Made by a program: the position numbers and the translations under genes
Shown here: positions 1 to 7,443 of the stretch, piece after piece
Layout: each line of letters starts with the position of its first letter
Numbering within the stretch: the first letter of the stretch is position 1
From: Actinomycetes bacterium
GTDB lineage: Bacteria; Actinomycetota; Acidimicrobiia; Acidimicrobiales; Palsa-688
Length of the DNA stretch: 53,746 nt
Assembly (NCBI GenBank): GCA_021811865.1
Contig: JAKAQB010000019.1
Location: 1 to 53,746, forward strand
Direction: 5' to 3'
The notes under the pieces: model-generated
Databases searched by the model: none
Told to the model about the DNA's origin: nothing
What the model saw: only the letters and a program-made list of their open reading frames with translations

Positions 1-1051
1 GCCTCCAGCCGCAGACAGGGTGGATGGCGTAGGAGACGTCCACGCCGCGACCTTCGAGCACCTGGGTGAGCTCCCGCAGCTCGTGCTGGGCCTGGGCGGC
101 GGCCAGCCCGTAGCCGGGGACGACGATCACCTTCTCGGCGTAGGCCAGCTGGAGGGCGGCGTCGTCGGCCTGGATGGAGCGGACCGACCCGCCGGAGCCG
201 GACGCCGCCTCGGCCCCGACGGTGCCGGTGCCGAACCCGCCGGCCATGATCGCCGGGACGGAGCGGTTCATGGCGTCGGCCATCAACTTGGTGAGGATGC
301 CGCCCGAGGCCCCGACGAGGGCGCCGGCGACGACGAGGATCATGTTCCCGAGCACGAAGCCCGCCATGGCCACAGCCGTGCCCGTGAAGGCGTTGAGCAA
401 CGAGATGACCACCGGCATGTCGGCGCCGCCGATGGGGAGCACCATGAGCACGCCCACGCCGAGCGCCGCCACGACCGTGATGAGCAGCACCCACAGCAGG
501 TCGACGCGTGCGACGACGGCTGCCGCCGAGCCGGCGGCGGCGGCGGCGAGCAGGTAGCTGGCCGCCCGCCCACCGGGGAGGCGGACCGGGTGGCTGGCGT
601 AGCCCTGCAGCTTGGCGGCGGCGATCAGGGAGCCGAGGAAGGTCACGGAGCCTATGACCACGTCGAGCACGGTGGCGACGGCAGTGGCCGATCCCTGGGT
701 GGGGTTGCGGGCGTAGTCGGAGACGGCGATCATGGCGGCGGCGCCGCCGCCCACGGCGTTGAACAGGCTCACCAGCTGCGGCATGGCGGTCATCAGCACG
801 GAGCGGGCGGCGTACAGGCCGAAGCCGGCTCCGACGACGGCGCCGATCAGCAGGACGAGCCAGCGGGTGGCGTTCATGGTCCCGCCCTGGGCGACGAGGG
901 CGAAGGCACCGGCGACGGCCACGACCATGCCGGCAGCCGACAGCTGGTTGCCGCGGCGCGCCGTCGCCGGCGAGTTCATGAAGTGGAGGCCGAGCACGAA
1001 GCACACGGCGCCGAAGAGGAACGCGAGGTTGACGCCCTGGTGGAAGCTCAC
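1..1051 (-). CDS. pntB: NAD(P) transhydrogenase subunit beta, 3' end cut by window
   Basis: This is the beta subunit of the proton-translocating transhydrogenase, which moves hydride between NADH and NADP+ in the membrane. The GTG start overlaps the pntA2 stop as GTGA. About 350 of the usual ~460-480 residues are present. The reading begins VSFHQGVNLAFLFGAV and is strongly hydrophobic. It contains GGADMPVVISLLNAFTG, typical of the membrane domain, and then VIVVPGYGLAAAQAQHEL, the start of the NADP-binding domain III. The family motif after AIHPV is normally AGRMPGHM, but here the last codons at the window edge read CGWR. That suggests a contig-end sequence error rather than biology. It is third in a minus-strand operon with pntA1 and pntA2. 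Confidence 0.93.
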   Translation of the reverse strand, partial: MSFHQGVNLAFLFGAVCFVLGLHFMNSPATARRGNQLSAAGMVVAVAGAFALVAQGGTMNATRWLVLLIGAVVGAGFGLYAARSVLMTAMPQLVSLFNAVGGGAAAMIAVSDYARNPTQGSATAVATVLDVVIGSVTFLGSLIAAAKLQGYASHPVRLPGGRAASYLLAAAAAGSAAAVVARVDLLWVLLITVVAALGVGVLMVLPIGGADMPVVISLLNAFTGTAVAMAGFVLGNMILVVAGALVGASGGILTKLMADAMNRSVPAIMAGGFGTGTVGAEAASGSGGSVRSIQADDAALQLAYAEKVIVVPGYGLAAAQAQHELRELTQVLEGRGVDVSYAIHPVCGWR

Positions 1052-1368
1052 CGCTCGTCGACCCCGGTCCCAGCCTTCGGCGGTGTGGGCCGCTTCTTGA
1101 ACATCTGGAGCATCCTGTCGGTGACGGCGTAGCCGCCGACGACGTTGGCGCCGGCGAAGGCGGCGGCGAGGAAGGTGAGGGTGTAGCCGAGCGGGCCGTG
1201 CACCTCGGAGGAGAGCACGATGACGCCGACGAGCACGACGCCATGGATGGAGTTGGCGCCGGACATCAGCGGGGTGTGCAGGGTAGCGGGCACCTTGCTG
1301 ATGACCTCGAAGCCGACGAGCAGGGCGAGGACGAAGACGGTCAGTTCGCCGACGAAGCCGGTGGTCAT
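1048..1368 (-). CDS. pntA2: NAD(P) transhydrogenase subunit alpha part 2 (membrane part)
   Basis: This small 106-residue membrane subunit corresponds to domain II of the alpha chain in organisms with a split transhydrogenase. Three hydrophobic segments are visible, with ISKVPATLHTPLMSGANSIH in the middle; this stretch (MSGANSI-G) is the hallmark of the alpha C-terminal membrane segment. The ATG start overlaps the end of pntA1 by four bases and the stop overlaps the pntB start, so the three genes look translationally coupled. It ends in a charged KKRPTPPKAGTGVDER tail. Confidence 0.93.
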   Translation of the reverse strand: MTTGFVGELTVFVLALLVGFEVISKVPATLHTPLMSGANSIHGVVLVGVIVLSSEVHGPLGYTLTFLAAAFAGANVVGGYAVTDRMLQMFKKRPTPPKAGTGVDER

Positions 1369-2522
1369 TGGGGGGCCTCCCTCGGTTGGGGGTGGGTGAG
1401 CAAAGCGGCGGTGGCGGGATGCACGACGGTGCCGCCGTGGGCGACCACCACGCCGGCGGTGATCTCGTCATCGAGGTCGATGTGCAGCGCACCGTCGGCC
1501 AGCAGGTGGCCGAGGAGGGCGGTCAGGTTGCGGGCGTAGGCGGCCGAGGCGCTGGTGGCCAGCCTGGAGGGCAGGTCGCCGGCGCCGACGATCGTCACGC
1601 CGTTGGCGGTGACGACGGTCTCGGCCGGCACCGAGCCGGCGACGTTGCCACCGAGGTCCGAGGCGCCCATGTCCACGAGCACCGACCCGGGGCGCATGGC
1701 GGCGACGGCGGCGGCGGTGACGAGCTCGGGGGGGCGGCGCCCCGGGACCTGGGCGGTGGTGATCACGATGTCGTGGCGGGCGATGTGGCCCTCGAGCTCG
1801 GCCTGCTGCGCTGCCTGCTCCTCGGCGGTCAACGCCCGGGCGTAGCCGCCCTCGCCGGCCGCTGGACCGACGGAGGTGAGCTCGACGAACTGGGCGCCGA
1901 GGGACTGCACCTCGCCCTTGGCGGCGGGGCGGACGTCGTAGGCGCGGACGACGGCGCCGAGCCGGCGGGCGGTGCCGATGGCCTGGAGGCCGGCGACGCC
2001 GGCACCGAGGACGAGGACCTCCGCCGGCTTGGAGGTGCCGGCGGCGGTGATCAGCAGCGGGAAGTAGCGGCCGAAGTGCTCCGTGGCGACGAGCACTGCC
2101 TTGTAGCCGGCAGCGCTTGCTTGGGACGAAAGGGCGTCCATCGCCTGCGCACGCGGCAGGGTGCGCGGCAGGCCGTCGAGGCTCACGACGGTCACCTTCC
2201 GGGCGGCGAGCTCCTCCATCAGCTGCGGGCGCAGCAACGGTTGGAGGAGGCCGACCACCGCGCTCCCGGCTCGGAGCCGGGCGGGGTCGGGGAGGCCCAC
2301 GCATGCGACGATGTCTGCCCGGTCGAACGCCTGCCCCGGGCCGAGGACGGTCGCGCCCGCCTTCTCGTAGTCGGTGTCGGGGAACCCGGCGGCGGCGCCG
2401 GCGCCGGCCTCGACGGCCAGCTGCGCGCCGACCGAGCCGAGGCGCCCCACCACGTCGGGGGTGAGTGCCACCCGGCGTTCGCCCGCGCCGTCCTCCCTGG
2501 CGACGCCCACCATCACGGTCAC
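1365..2522 (-). CDS. pntA1: NAD(P) transhydrogenase subunit alpha part 1 (NAD-binding)
   Basis: This is the soluble NAD(H)-binding domain I of the transhydrogenase, related to alanine dehydrogenase. Visible motifs are RRVALTPDVVGRLG near the N terminus, RAQAMDALSSQASAAGYKAV in the centre, and the Rossmann loop GAGVAGLQAIG followed by AYDVRP. I chose the GTG at 2522 because AGGAGGG lies about nine bases upstream. An ATG at 2513 is a near alternative, and the longer open frame to 2573 lacks such a site. The product is about 385 residues, normal for the split form. It is the first gene of pntA1-pntA2-pntB. Confidence 0.93.
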   Translation of the reverse strand: MTVMVGVAREDGAGERRVALTPDVVGRLGSVGAQLAVEAGAGAAAGFPDTDYEKAGATVLGPGQAFDRADIVACVGLPDPARLRAGSAVVGLLQPLLRPQLMEELAARKVTVVSLDGLPRTLPRAQAMDALSSQASAAGYKAVLVATEHFGRYFPLLITAAGTSKPAEVLVLGAGVAGLQAIGTARRLGAVVRAYDVRPAAKGEVQSLGAQFVELTSVGPAAGEGGYARALTAEEQAAQQAELEGHIARHDIVITTAQVPGRRPPELVTAAAVAAMRPGSVLVDMGASDLGGNVAGSVPAETVVTANGVTIVGAGDLPSRLATSASAAYARNLTALLGHLLADGALHIDLDDEITAGVVVAHGGTVVHPATAALLTHPQPREAPQ

Positions 2523-2606
2523 GACGTAGAGCCCTCCTACCGGTCCACGACGGGGCCGTAGCTGTCCCCGCACGACGATGTCTTCCGCCGATCGTAGGCG
2601 GCGTCA

Positions 2607-4499
2607 TCATCGTTGCGTGCGAAGCGGGGCGAGGAACGCCTCGACGTCGCTGCGGTGCCGGCTGCGCCGCATGGGAGGAAGGGCCCCGATCAGCTCCCAG
2701 CGGTACCGGGCCGTCGCCAGGCGCGGGTCGAGCACAGCGACGACACCGCGGTCCTCGGAGGAGCGGATGAGCCGACCGGCGCCCTGGGCCAGCAGCGTGG
2801 CCGCCCGGGGCAGGTCGATCACCCCGAACGCAGCCCGCCCCAACCGCTCACGGCGCGCCTCGAGCAGCGGGTCGTCGGGGCGGGGGAACGGCAGCCGGTC
2901 GATCGCAACCAGCGAGAGCGCACGGCCGGGCACGTCGACGCCCTGCCAGAAGCCCATGGTGGCGAACAGGCACGACTGCTCATCGGCGGCGAAGCGGGCC
3001 ACCAGCGCCGGCTTGGGCAGCTCGCCCTGGGCGAGCACCGGCCAGGGGACGCGCGCCGCGACGGCGGCCGCGGCAGCGGTCATGGCCCGCCAGGAGGTGA
3101 ACAGCGCCATCGTGCGGCCGCCGGCCGCCTCGATCAGGGCCACGAGCTCGTCGATGGCCAGCGCCTCGAACGTCGGGTCCTTGGGGACAGGCAGGTGGGC
3201 GGCGCAGTACAGCAGCGCCTGGTGCTCGTAGTCGAACGGGCTGCCGACGTCGAGCTCGTCGGTCGCCTCGGGCGGGAGGCCGACCCGCTCGACTATGCGC
3301 GGCGGGACGGTGGCGCTGGTGAGCACGCCGGTCGGGGCGGACTCACCCGACCACAGTCGATCGGCGAGCACCCCGCCGACGTCGAGCGGCGCCACCCGCA
3401 GGACGGGGGCGTGGGCGGGGCCTTCCGCCCACGCCACGGAGCCGTCGTCGAGGGCGAGGACGGTGTCGATGTCGCCGGCGAGGTGCAGGGCCGCCTTCTG
3501 GGCGCGCAACCGGCGGGCACCGTCGTCGGGGCCGTGGCGCAGGCCGGCGTCGAGGGAGGAGATCCTCGTGCGGGCGTCGCCGAGAGCGCGGGCGAGCTCC
3601 TCGGGGACGGGGTGGAGCCGCCGGCCGAGATGGGCCTCCAGGGCGGCCGCCAGGGAGCCACCCGCCTGGTCGACGGCCTCGGCGGCGGCAGCGTCGGCGA
3701 GCAGCGGGCGGGCGGTGCGGGCCAGAGCCGCGAACCGCCCAGGCGACAGCTCCACCCCGAAGCTCGCCGACGCGATGTCCTCCAGCTCGTGGGCCTCGTC
3801 GAACACGACGACGTCGTGGGGCGGCAGCACCTCGCCGTGGCTCGCCAGGTGGGCGGCGTAGAGATGGGTGTTGACGACGACGACGTCTGCCTCGGCGGCC
3901 CGGGCGCGGGCTGCCTCGGCGAAGCACTCCGGGCCCGAGGGGCAGCGGGCGGCGCCGGGGCAGTCCCGGGCGGTCACGCTCACCTGCGCCCAGGCGGCGG
4001 TGCTCGGCTCCCACGGGAGCTCGGCGCGGTCACCGGTCGCCGCCTCGTCCGCCCACGCAGCGAGCCGTCGCAGCTCCCGGCCCAGGGGGCCGAGGGAGGC
4101 GACGGGAACGCCGGGCTCGGGCAGGGACGGCTGGTCGCCGGCGGCGGCCAGCTCGCGGAGGCGCTGCACGCAGACGTAGTTGGACCGACCCTTGAGCACC
4201 GCGAACTCGAAGGGGACGCCCAGGTGCTCGGCCAGCAGCGGCAGGTCCCGGCTCGCGAGCTGGTCCTGGAGGGCCTTCGTCGCCGTGGCGACGACGACGC
4301 GGGCGCCGGCGGCGAGTGCCGGGACCAGGTAGCCCAGGCTCTTGCCCGTCCCCGTGCCTGCCTGCACGACCAGGTGGCGTTGCGAGGAAACGGCGGTGGC
4401 CACCGCTTCGGCCATCGCCACCTGCGACGGCCGGCGTTCGTGGCCGGGCAGCGTGGCGGTGACCCGCCGCAGCGCCCCCTCGACCGGTGAGCTCGCCAC
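2607..4499 (-). CDS. DinG/XPD-family ATP-dependent DNA helicase
   Basis: This is a superfamily 2 helicase of the DinG/YoaA group, expected to unwind DNA 5' to 3' during repair. It has about 630 residues from the GTG at 4499. An open frame continues upstream to 5306 but overlaps uppS on the other strand and has no helicase content, so the short start is preferred. Walker A is AGTGTGKS (residues 47-54) and Walker B is VVVFDEAHELEDIA. Cysteines in YVCVQRL and in CPGAARCPSGPEC sit where XPD-type helicases bind an Fe-S cluster. The C-terminal motor half holds GFWQGVDVPG and QGAGRLIRS. It is divergent from uppS with only ~85 bases between them. Confidence 0.9.
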   Translation of the reverse strand: MASSPVEGALRRVTATLPGHERRPSQVAMAEAVATAVSSQRHLVVQAGTGTGKSLGYLVPALAAGARVVVATATKALQDQLASRDLPLLAEHLGVPFEFAVLKGRSNYVCVQRLRELAAAGDQPSLPEPGVPVASLGPLGRELRRLAAWADEAATGDRAELPWEPSTAAWAQVSVTARDCPGAARCPSGPECFAEAARARAAEADVVVVNTHLYAAHLASHGEVLPPHDVVVFDEAHELEDIASASFGVELSPGRFAALARTARPLLADAAAAEAVDQAGGSLAAALEAHLGRRLHPVPEELARALGDARTRISSLDAGLRHGPDDGARRLRAQKAALHLAGDIDTVLALDDGSVAWAEGPAHAPVLRVAPLDVGGVLADRLWSGESAPTGVLTSATVPPRIVERVGLPPEATDELDVGSPFDYEHQALLYCAAHLPVPKDPTFEALAIDELVALIEAAGGRTMALFTSWRAMTAAAAAVAARVPWPVLAQGELPKPALVARFAADEQSCLFATMGFWQGVDVPGRALSLVAIDRLPFPRPDDPLLEARRERLGRAAFGVIDLPRAATLLAQGAGRLIRSSEDRGVVAVLDPRLATARYRWELIGALPPMRRSRHRSDVEAFLAPLRTQR

Positions 4500-4569
4500 C
4501 GGCGGACCATAGCGGGCAGGGTGCCCGCACGAAGCTGCATCGCGCCCCGGCGCGGGTGACGCGCGGCAG

Positions 4570-4575
4570 TACCGT
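4570..4575 (+). promoter_or_regulatory. Putative -10 element of a leaderless uppS transcript
   Basis: TACCGT lies eight bases before the uppS ATG, so transcription would begin at or within about two bases of the start codon. No ribosome binding site is present between them. No convincing -35 is seen. Confidence 0.45.
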
Positions 4576-4583
4576 GACCGCCG

Positions 4584-5324
4584 ATGGACCTCGACGGCCT
4601 CGACCACCACCGCATGCCGCGCCATGTGGCGTGCGTGATGGACGGCAACGGGCGTTGGGCGACCAAGCGGGGGCTGGCGCGCACCGAGGGCCACCGGGCC
4701 GGTGAGGAGGCGCTGTTCGATGCCGCCCAAGGGGCCCTGGAGCTCGGGCTGTCGTGGTTCACCGTGTACGCGTTCTCGACGGAGAACTGGCGCCGGCCGC
4801 ACCAGGAGGTTCGGTTCCTCCTCGACGTGATCGCCGACCAGCTCCTCACCCGCCGGCGTGACGACCTGCACGCCCTCGGGGTGCGGATCCGCTTCATCGG
4901 GCGCCGGGACTGGCGGGTGCCGCGCTGGGTCGCCCGCCGCATGGACGAGGCGGCCGAGCTGACCGCCGGCAACCGGAACATGACGTTGACGGTGGCGTTC
5001 AACTACGGCGGCCGCGCTGAGATCGTCGACGCCGTGCGCTCCATCGTCGCCTCGGGGGTGGCGGCGTCGAAGATCGACGAGCGCACCATCGCCCGCCACC
5101 TCTACGACCCGTCGATACCCGACCCCGACCTGGTGATCCGCACGTCGGGGGAGTACCGCATCTCCAACTTCCTCATCTGGGAGCTGGCCTACTCGGAGCT
5201 CGTGTTCACCGACGTGCTGTGGCCCGACTTCCGCCGGGAGCACCTGGTCGAGGCGATCCGCGAGTTCCAGGCCCGGGACCGGCGCTTCGGGACGACGGGC
5301 CGCCACGACGGCATCCCGAGCTGA
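4584..5324 (+). CDS. uppS: Isoprenyl transferase (undecaprenyl diphosphate synthase family)
   Basis: This cis-prenyltransferase builds the polyprenyl diphosphate carrier used for peptidoglycan and glycan export. It has 246 residues, normal for the family. The diphosphate-binding motif CVMDGNGRWA carries the catalytic Asp20. FSTENWRRP and FNYGGRAEIVDA follow, and the C-terminal RTSGEYRISNFLIWELAYSE region provides the conserved Arg and Ser contacts. Ahead of the ATG there is a -10-like hexamer but no Shine-Dalgarno site. recO follows after four bases, so the two genes form an operon. Confidence 0.96.
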   Translation: MDLDGLDHHRMPRHVACVMDGNGRWATKRGLARTEGHRAGEEALFDAAQGALELGLSWFTVYAFSTENWRRPHQEVRFLLDVIADQLLTRRRDDLHALGVRIRFIGRRDWRVPRWVARRMDEAAELTAGNRNMTLTVAFNYGGRAEIVDAVRSIVASGVAASKIDERTIARHLYDPSIPDPDLVIRTSGEYRISNFLIWELAYSELVFTDVLWPDFRREHLVEAIREFQARDRRFGTTGRHDGIPS

Positions 5325-5328
5325 ACCC

Positions 5329-6063
5329 GTGGCGCTCTACCGCGACACCGGCGTCGTGCTGCGGACCTACAAGCTGGCTGAGTCCGACCGCATCGTCGTG
5401 CTCCTCACCGCCGGGCGCGGCAAGGTGCGGGCCGTCGCCAAGGGCGTGCGCCGCACAGGCAGCCGCCTCGGTGGCAGGCTCGAGCCGGCGAGCCATGTCG
5501 AGTTGCTCATCTACGAGGGGCGCGAGCTCGACGTCGTCAGCCAGGCCGAGGTGGTCGAGCACTTCGGTGCGCTCCGCGAAGACCTGGCCCGCCTCCGGGA
5601 CGCGCTTGCCGTGCTCGAAGCCGTCGACCAGGTCGCCCGGGAGGGCCAGGCCGACCCGGGGTTGCTCGCCATGCTCCTCGGCGCGCTGCGCACACTCGCC
5701 GTGCGCCCCGCCCCGCTCGTCGTGGCGGGGTTCTACTTGAAGCTGCTCGCCCACGAGGGCACGGCACCGCAGGTGGGTGCCTGCATCCGCTGCGGGTCCG
5801 GTGACGGGCTGGTGGCGCTGGACCTGGCCCAAGGGGGTGCCGTGTGCCGGGCCTGCCTGCCGACCGGCGGAGGCCGGCGGGCGCTCGGCCCGGATGCCCT
5901 CGCCCTCGTGGGGCGGATCCTCGGCGGTGACCTCGCCGGGGCGCTGGCCACGCCGGCCGGGCCGGTAGCGGCCGAGGTGACCGACGTGGCGACCGAGGCG
6001 CTCGAAGCGCACCTCGAGCGCCGGCTGCGGGTGCCCCGCCTGCTGGACCGAAGCCCGCACTGA
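5329..6063 (+). CDS. recO: DNA repair protein RecO
   Basis: RecO loads RecA onto SSB-coated single-stranded DNA in the RecFOR pathway. The product has 244 residues. The N-terminal OB fold begins ALYRDTGVVLRTYKLAESDR and includes GKVRAVAKGVRR. The zinc-binding cysteines of the family are C152, C155, C173 and C176 (CIRC and CRAC). The GTG start is four bases after the uppS stop. The uppS-recO-glyS order is a common actinobacterial arrangement. Confidence 0.95.
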   Translation: MALYRDTGVVLRTYKLAESDRIVVLLTAGRGKVRAVAKGVRRTGSRLGGRLEPASHVELLIYEGRELDVVSQAEVVEHFGALREDLARLRDALAVLEAVDQVAREGQADPGLLAMLLGALRTLAVRPAPLVVAGFYLKLLAHEGTAPQVGACIRCGSGDGLVALDLAQGGAVCRACLPTGGGRRALGPDALALVGRILGGDLAGALATPAGPVAAEVTDVATEALEAHLERRLRVPRLLDRSPH

Positions 6064-6072
6064 TCTGCCGGG

Positions 6073-6078
6073 TACGGT
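6073..6078 (+). promoter_or_regulatory. Putative -10 element of a leaderless glyS transcript
   Basis: TACGGT is eight bases upstream of the glyS ATG with no ribosome binding site between. This is the same spacing as at uppS and at several other genes here. Confidence 0.45.
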
Positions 6079-6086
6079 GGCCGGTC

Positions 6087-7406
6087 ATGGCCGCGCCCGA
6101 CCTCGACGACATCGTCCGGCTCTGCAAGCAGCGGGGCTTCGTCTTCCCCTCTGCGGAGATCTACGGCGGGTTCCGCTCGACCTACGACTACGGGCCCCTC
6201 GGCGCGCTGATGCTGCGCAACGTGAAGAACCTCTGGTGGCGAACGATGGTCCAGCTGCGCCACGACGTCGTCGGCCTCGATGCAGCCATCCTCTCCAGCC
6301 CGAGGATCTGGGAGGCGTCCGGGCACCTCGCCAACTTCACCGACCCGCTGGTCGACTGCCGCAGCTGCAAGGAGCGCTGGCGCGCCGACCACCTCCAGGC
6401 GGGCGGGGACGGCGTCGTGCGCTGCCCCAACTGCGCCAGCACGGACCTCACCGAGGCTCGTGCCTTCAACATGATGTTCAAGACCCACGTCGGTCCCGTC
6501 GAGGACGGGGCCAACGAGGCCTACCTGCGCCCGGAGACGGCCCAGGGCCACTTCGTCAACTTCCTGAACGTGCTGCAGACGTCACGCAAGAAGCCCCCCT
6601 TCGGCATCGCCCAGGTGGGCAAGTCGTTCCGCAACGAGATCACGCCCGGGAACTTCGTGTTCCGGACGCGGGAGTTCGAGCAGATGGAGCTCGAGTTCTT
6701 CGTCCCGCCGGCGGAGGCCGACCAGTGGTTCGAGTACTGGTGCCGGGAGCGCCTCGAGTGGTACGTGCGCTACGGCATCCCGCGCGAGCTGCTGCGCCTC
6801 CGCCACCACGACAAGGAGGAGCTGTCCCACTACTCGGCGGGCACCGCCGACGTCGAGTTCCTCTTCCCGTGGGGTTGGGGTGAGCTCGAGGGGGTCGCCA
6901 ACCGCACCGACTACGACCTGCGCGCCCACTCCGAGGCGAGCGGCGTGCGCCTCGAGTACTTCGACCAGGCGACCGGCGAGCGCTACCTGCCGTACGTCAT
7001 CGAGCCGGCCGCTGGGGCGACCCGGACGATGATGGCGTTCCTCATCGCCGCCTACGACACCGACGAGGTGGGGGGCGAGGCGCGAAGCGTGCTGCGGCTC
7101 CACCCGGATGTCGCCCCCTACCAGGTGGCGGTGCTGCCCCTGTCCCGCAAGGAGACGCTCGTCCCCGTCGCCCTGGAGGTGCTGGGGCTGCTGGCGCCGG
7201 TCGCCATGTGCGACTACGACGAGACCCAGTCGATCGGCCGGCGCTACCGGCGCCAGGACGAGATCGGCACGCCGCTGTGCGTCACCGTCGACTTCGACAG
7301 CCTCGACGACCGGGCGGTGACGATCCGCGACCGCGACACGACCGGGCAGGTGCGTGTCCCCATCGACGCCCTCGCTGCGGAGGTCGCCGCTCGCGTCGGT
7401 CGGTAG
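6087..7406 (+). CDS. glyS: Glycine--tRNA ligase (homodimeric type)
   Basis: This class II aminoacyl-tRNA synthetase charges tRNA-Gly. The 439-residue single-chain form is the alpha2 type found in Actinobacteria, not the alpha2beta2 type. The N-terminal KQRGFVFPSAEIYGGF and YDYGPLG are characteristic. A zinc-like insert follows (CRSC, then CPNC). Motif 2 surrounds GKSFRNEITPGNFVFRTREF, and EAYLRPETAQG precedes it. The C-terminal anticodon-binding domain runs from about YQVAVLPLSRKE to the end, including DETQSIGRRYRRQDEIG. Confidence 0.97.
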   Translation: MAAPDLDDIVRLCKQRGFVFPSAEIYGGFRSTYDYGPLGALMLRNVKNLWWRTMVQLRHDVVGLDAAILSSPRIWEASGHLANFTDPLVDCRSCKERWRADHLQAGGDGVVRCPNCASTDLTEARAFNMMFKTHVGPVEDGANEAYLRPETAQGHFVNFLNVLQTSRKKPPFGIAQVGKSFRNEITPGNFVFRTREFEQMELEFFVPPAEADQWFEYWCRERLEWYVRYGIPRELLRLRHHDKEELSHYSAGTADVEFLFPWGWGELEGVANRTDYDLRAHSEASGVRLEYFDQATGERYLPYVIEPAAGATRTMMAFLIAAYDTDEVGGEARSVLRLHPDVAPYQVAVLPLSRKETLVPVALEVLGLLAPVAMCDYDETQSIGRRYRRQDEIGTPLCVTVDFDSLDDRAVTIRDRDTTGQVRVPIDALAAEVAARVGR

Positions 7407-7443
7407 GCTCAGCGCCAACCCGTCCGCTCCCGGAGGACCGCCG

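Noticed and set aside
1368..2561. A 397-codon plus-strand open frame over pntA1
   Set aside because: Gly/Asp/His-rich composition of an antisense shadow; the minus strand encodes clear PntA1 motifs.
2613..4490. A 625-codon plus-strand open frame over the helicase gene
   Set aside because: No domain or motif; it is the shadow of a gene with Walker A and DEAH motifs on the minus strand.
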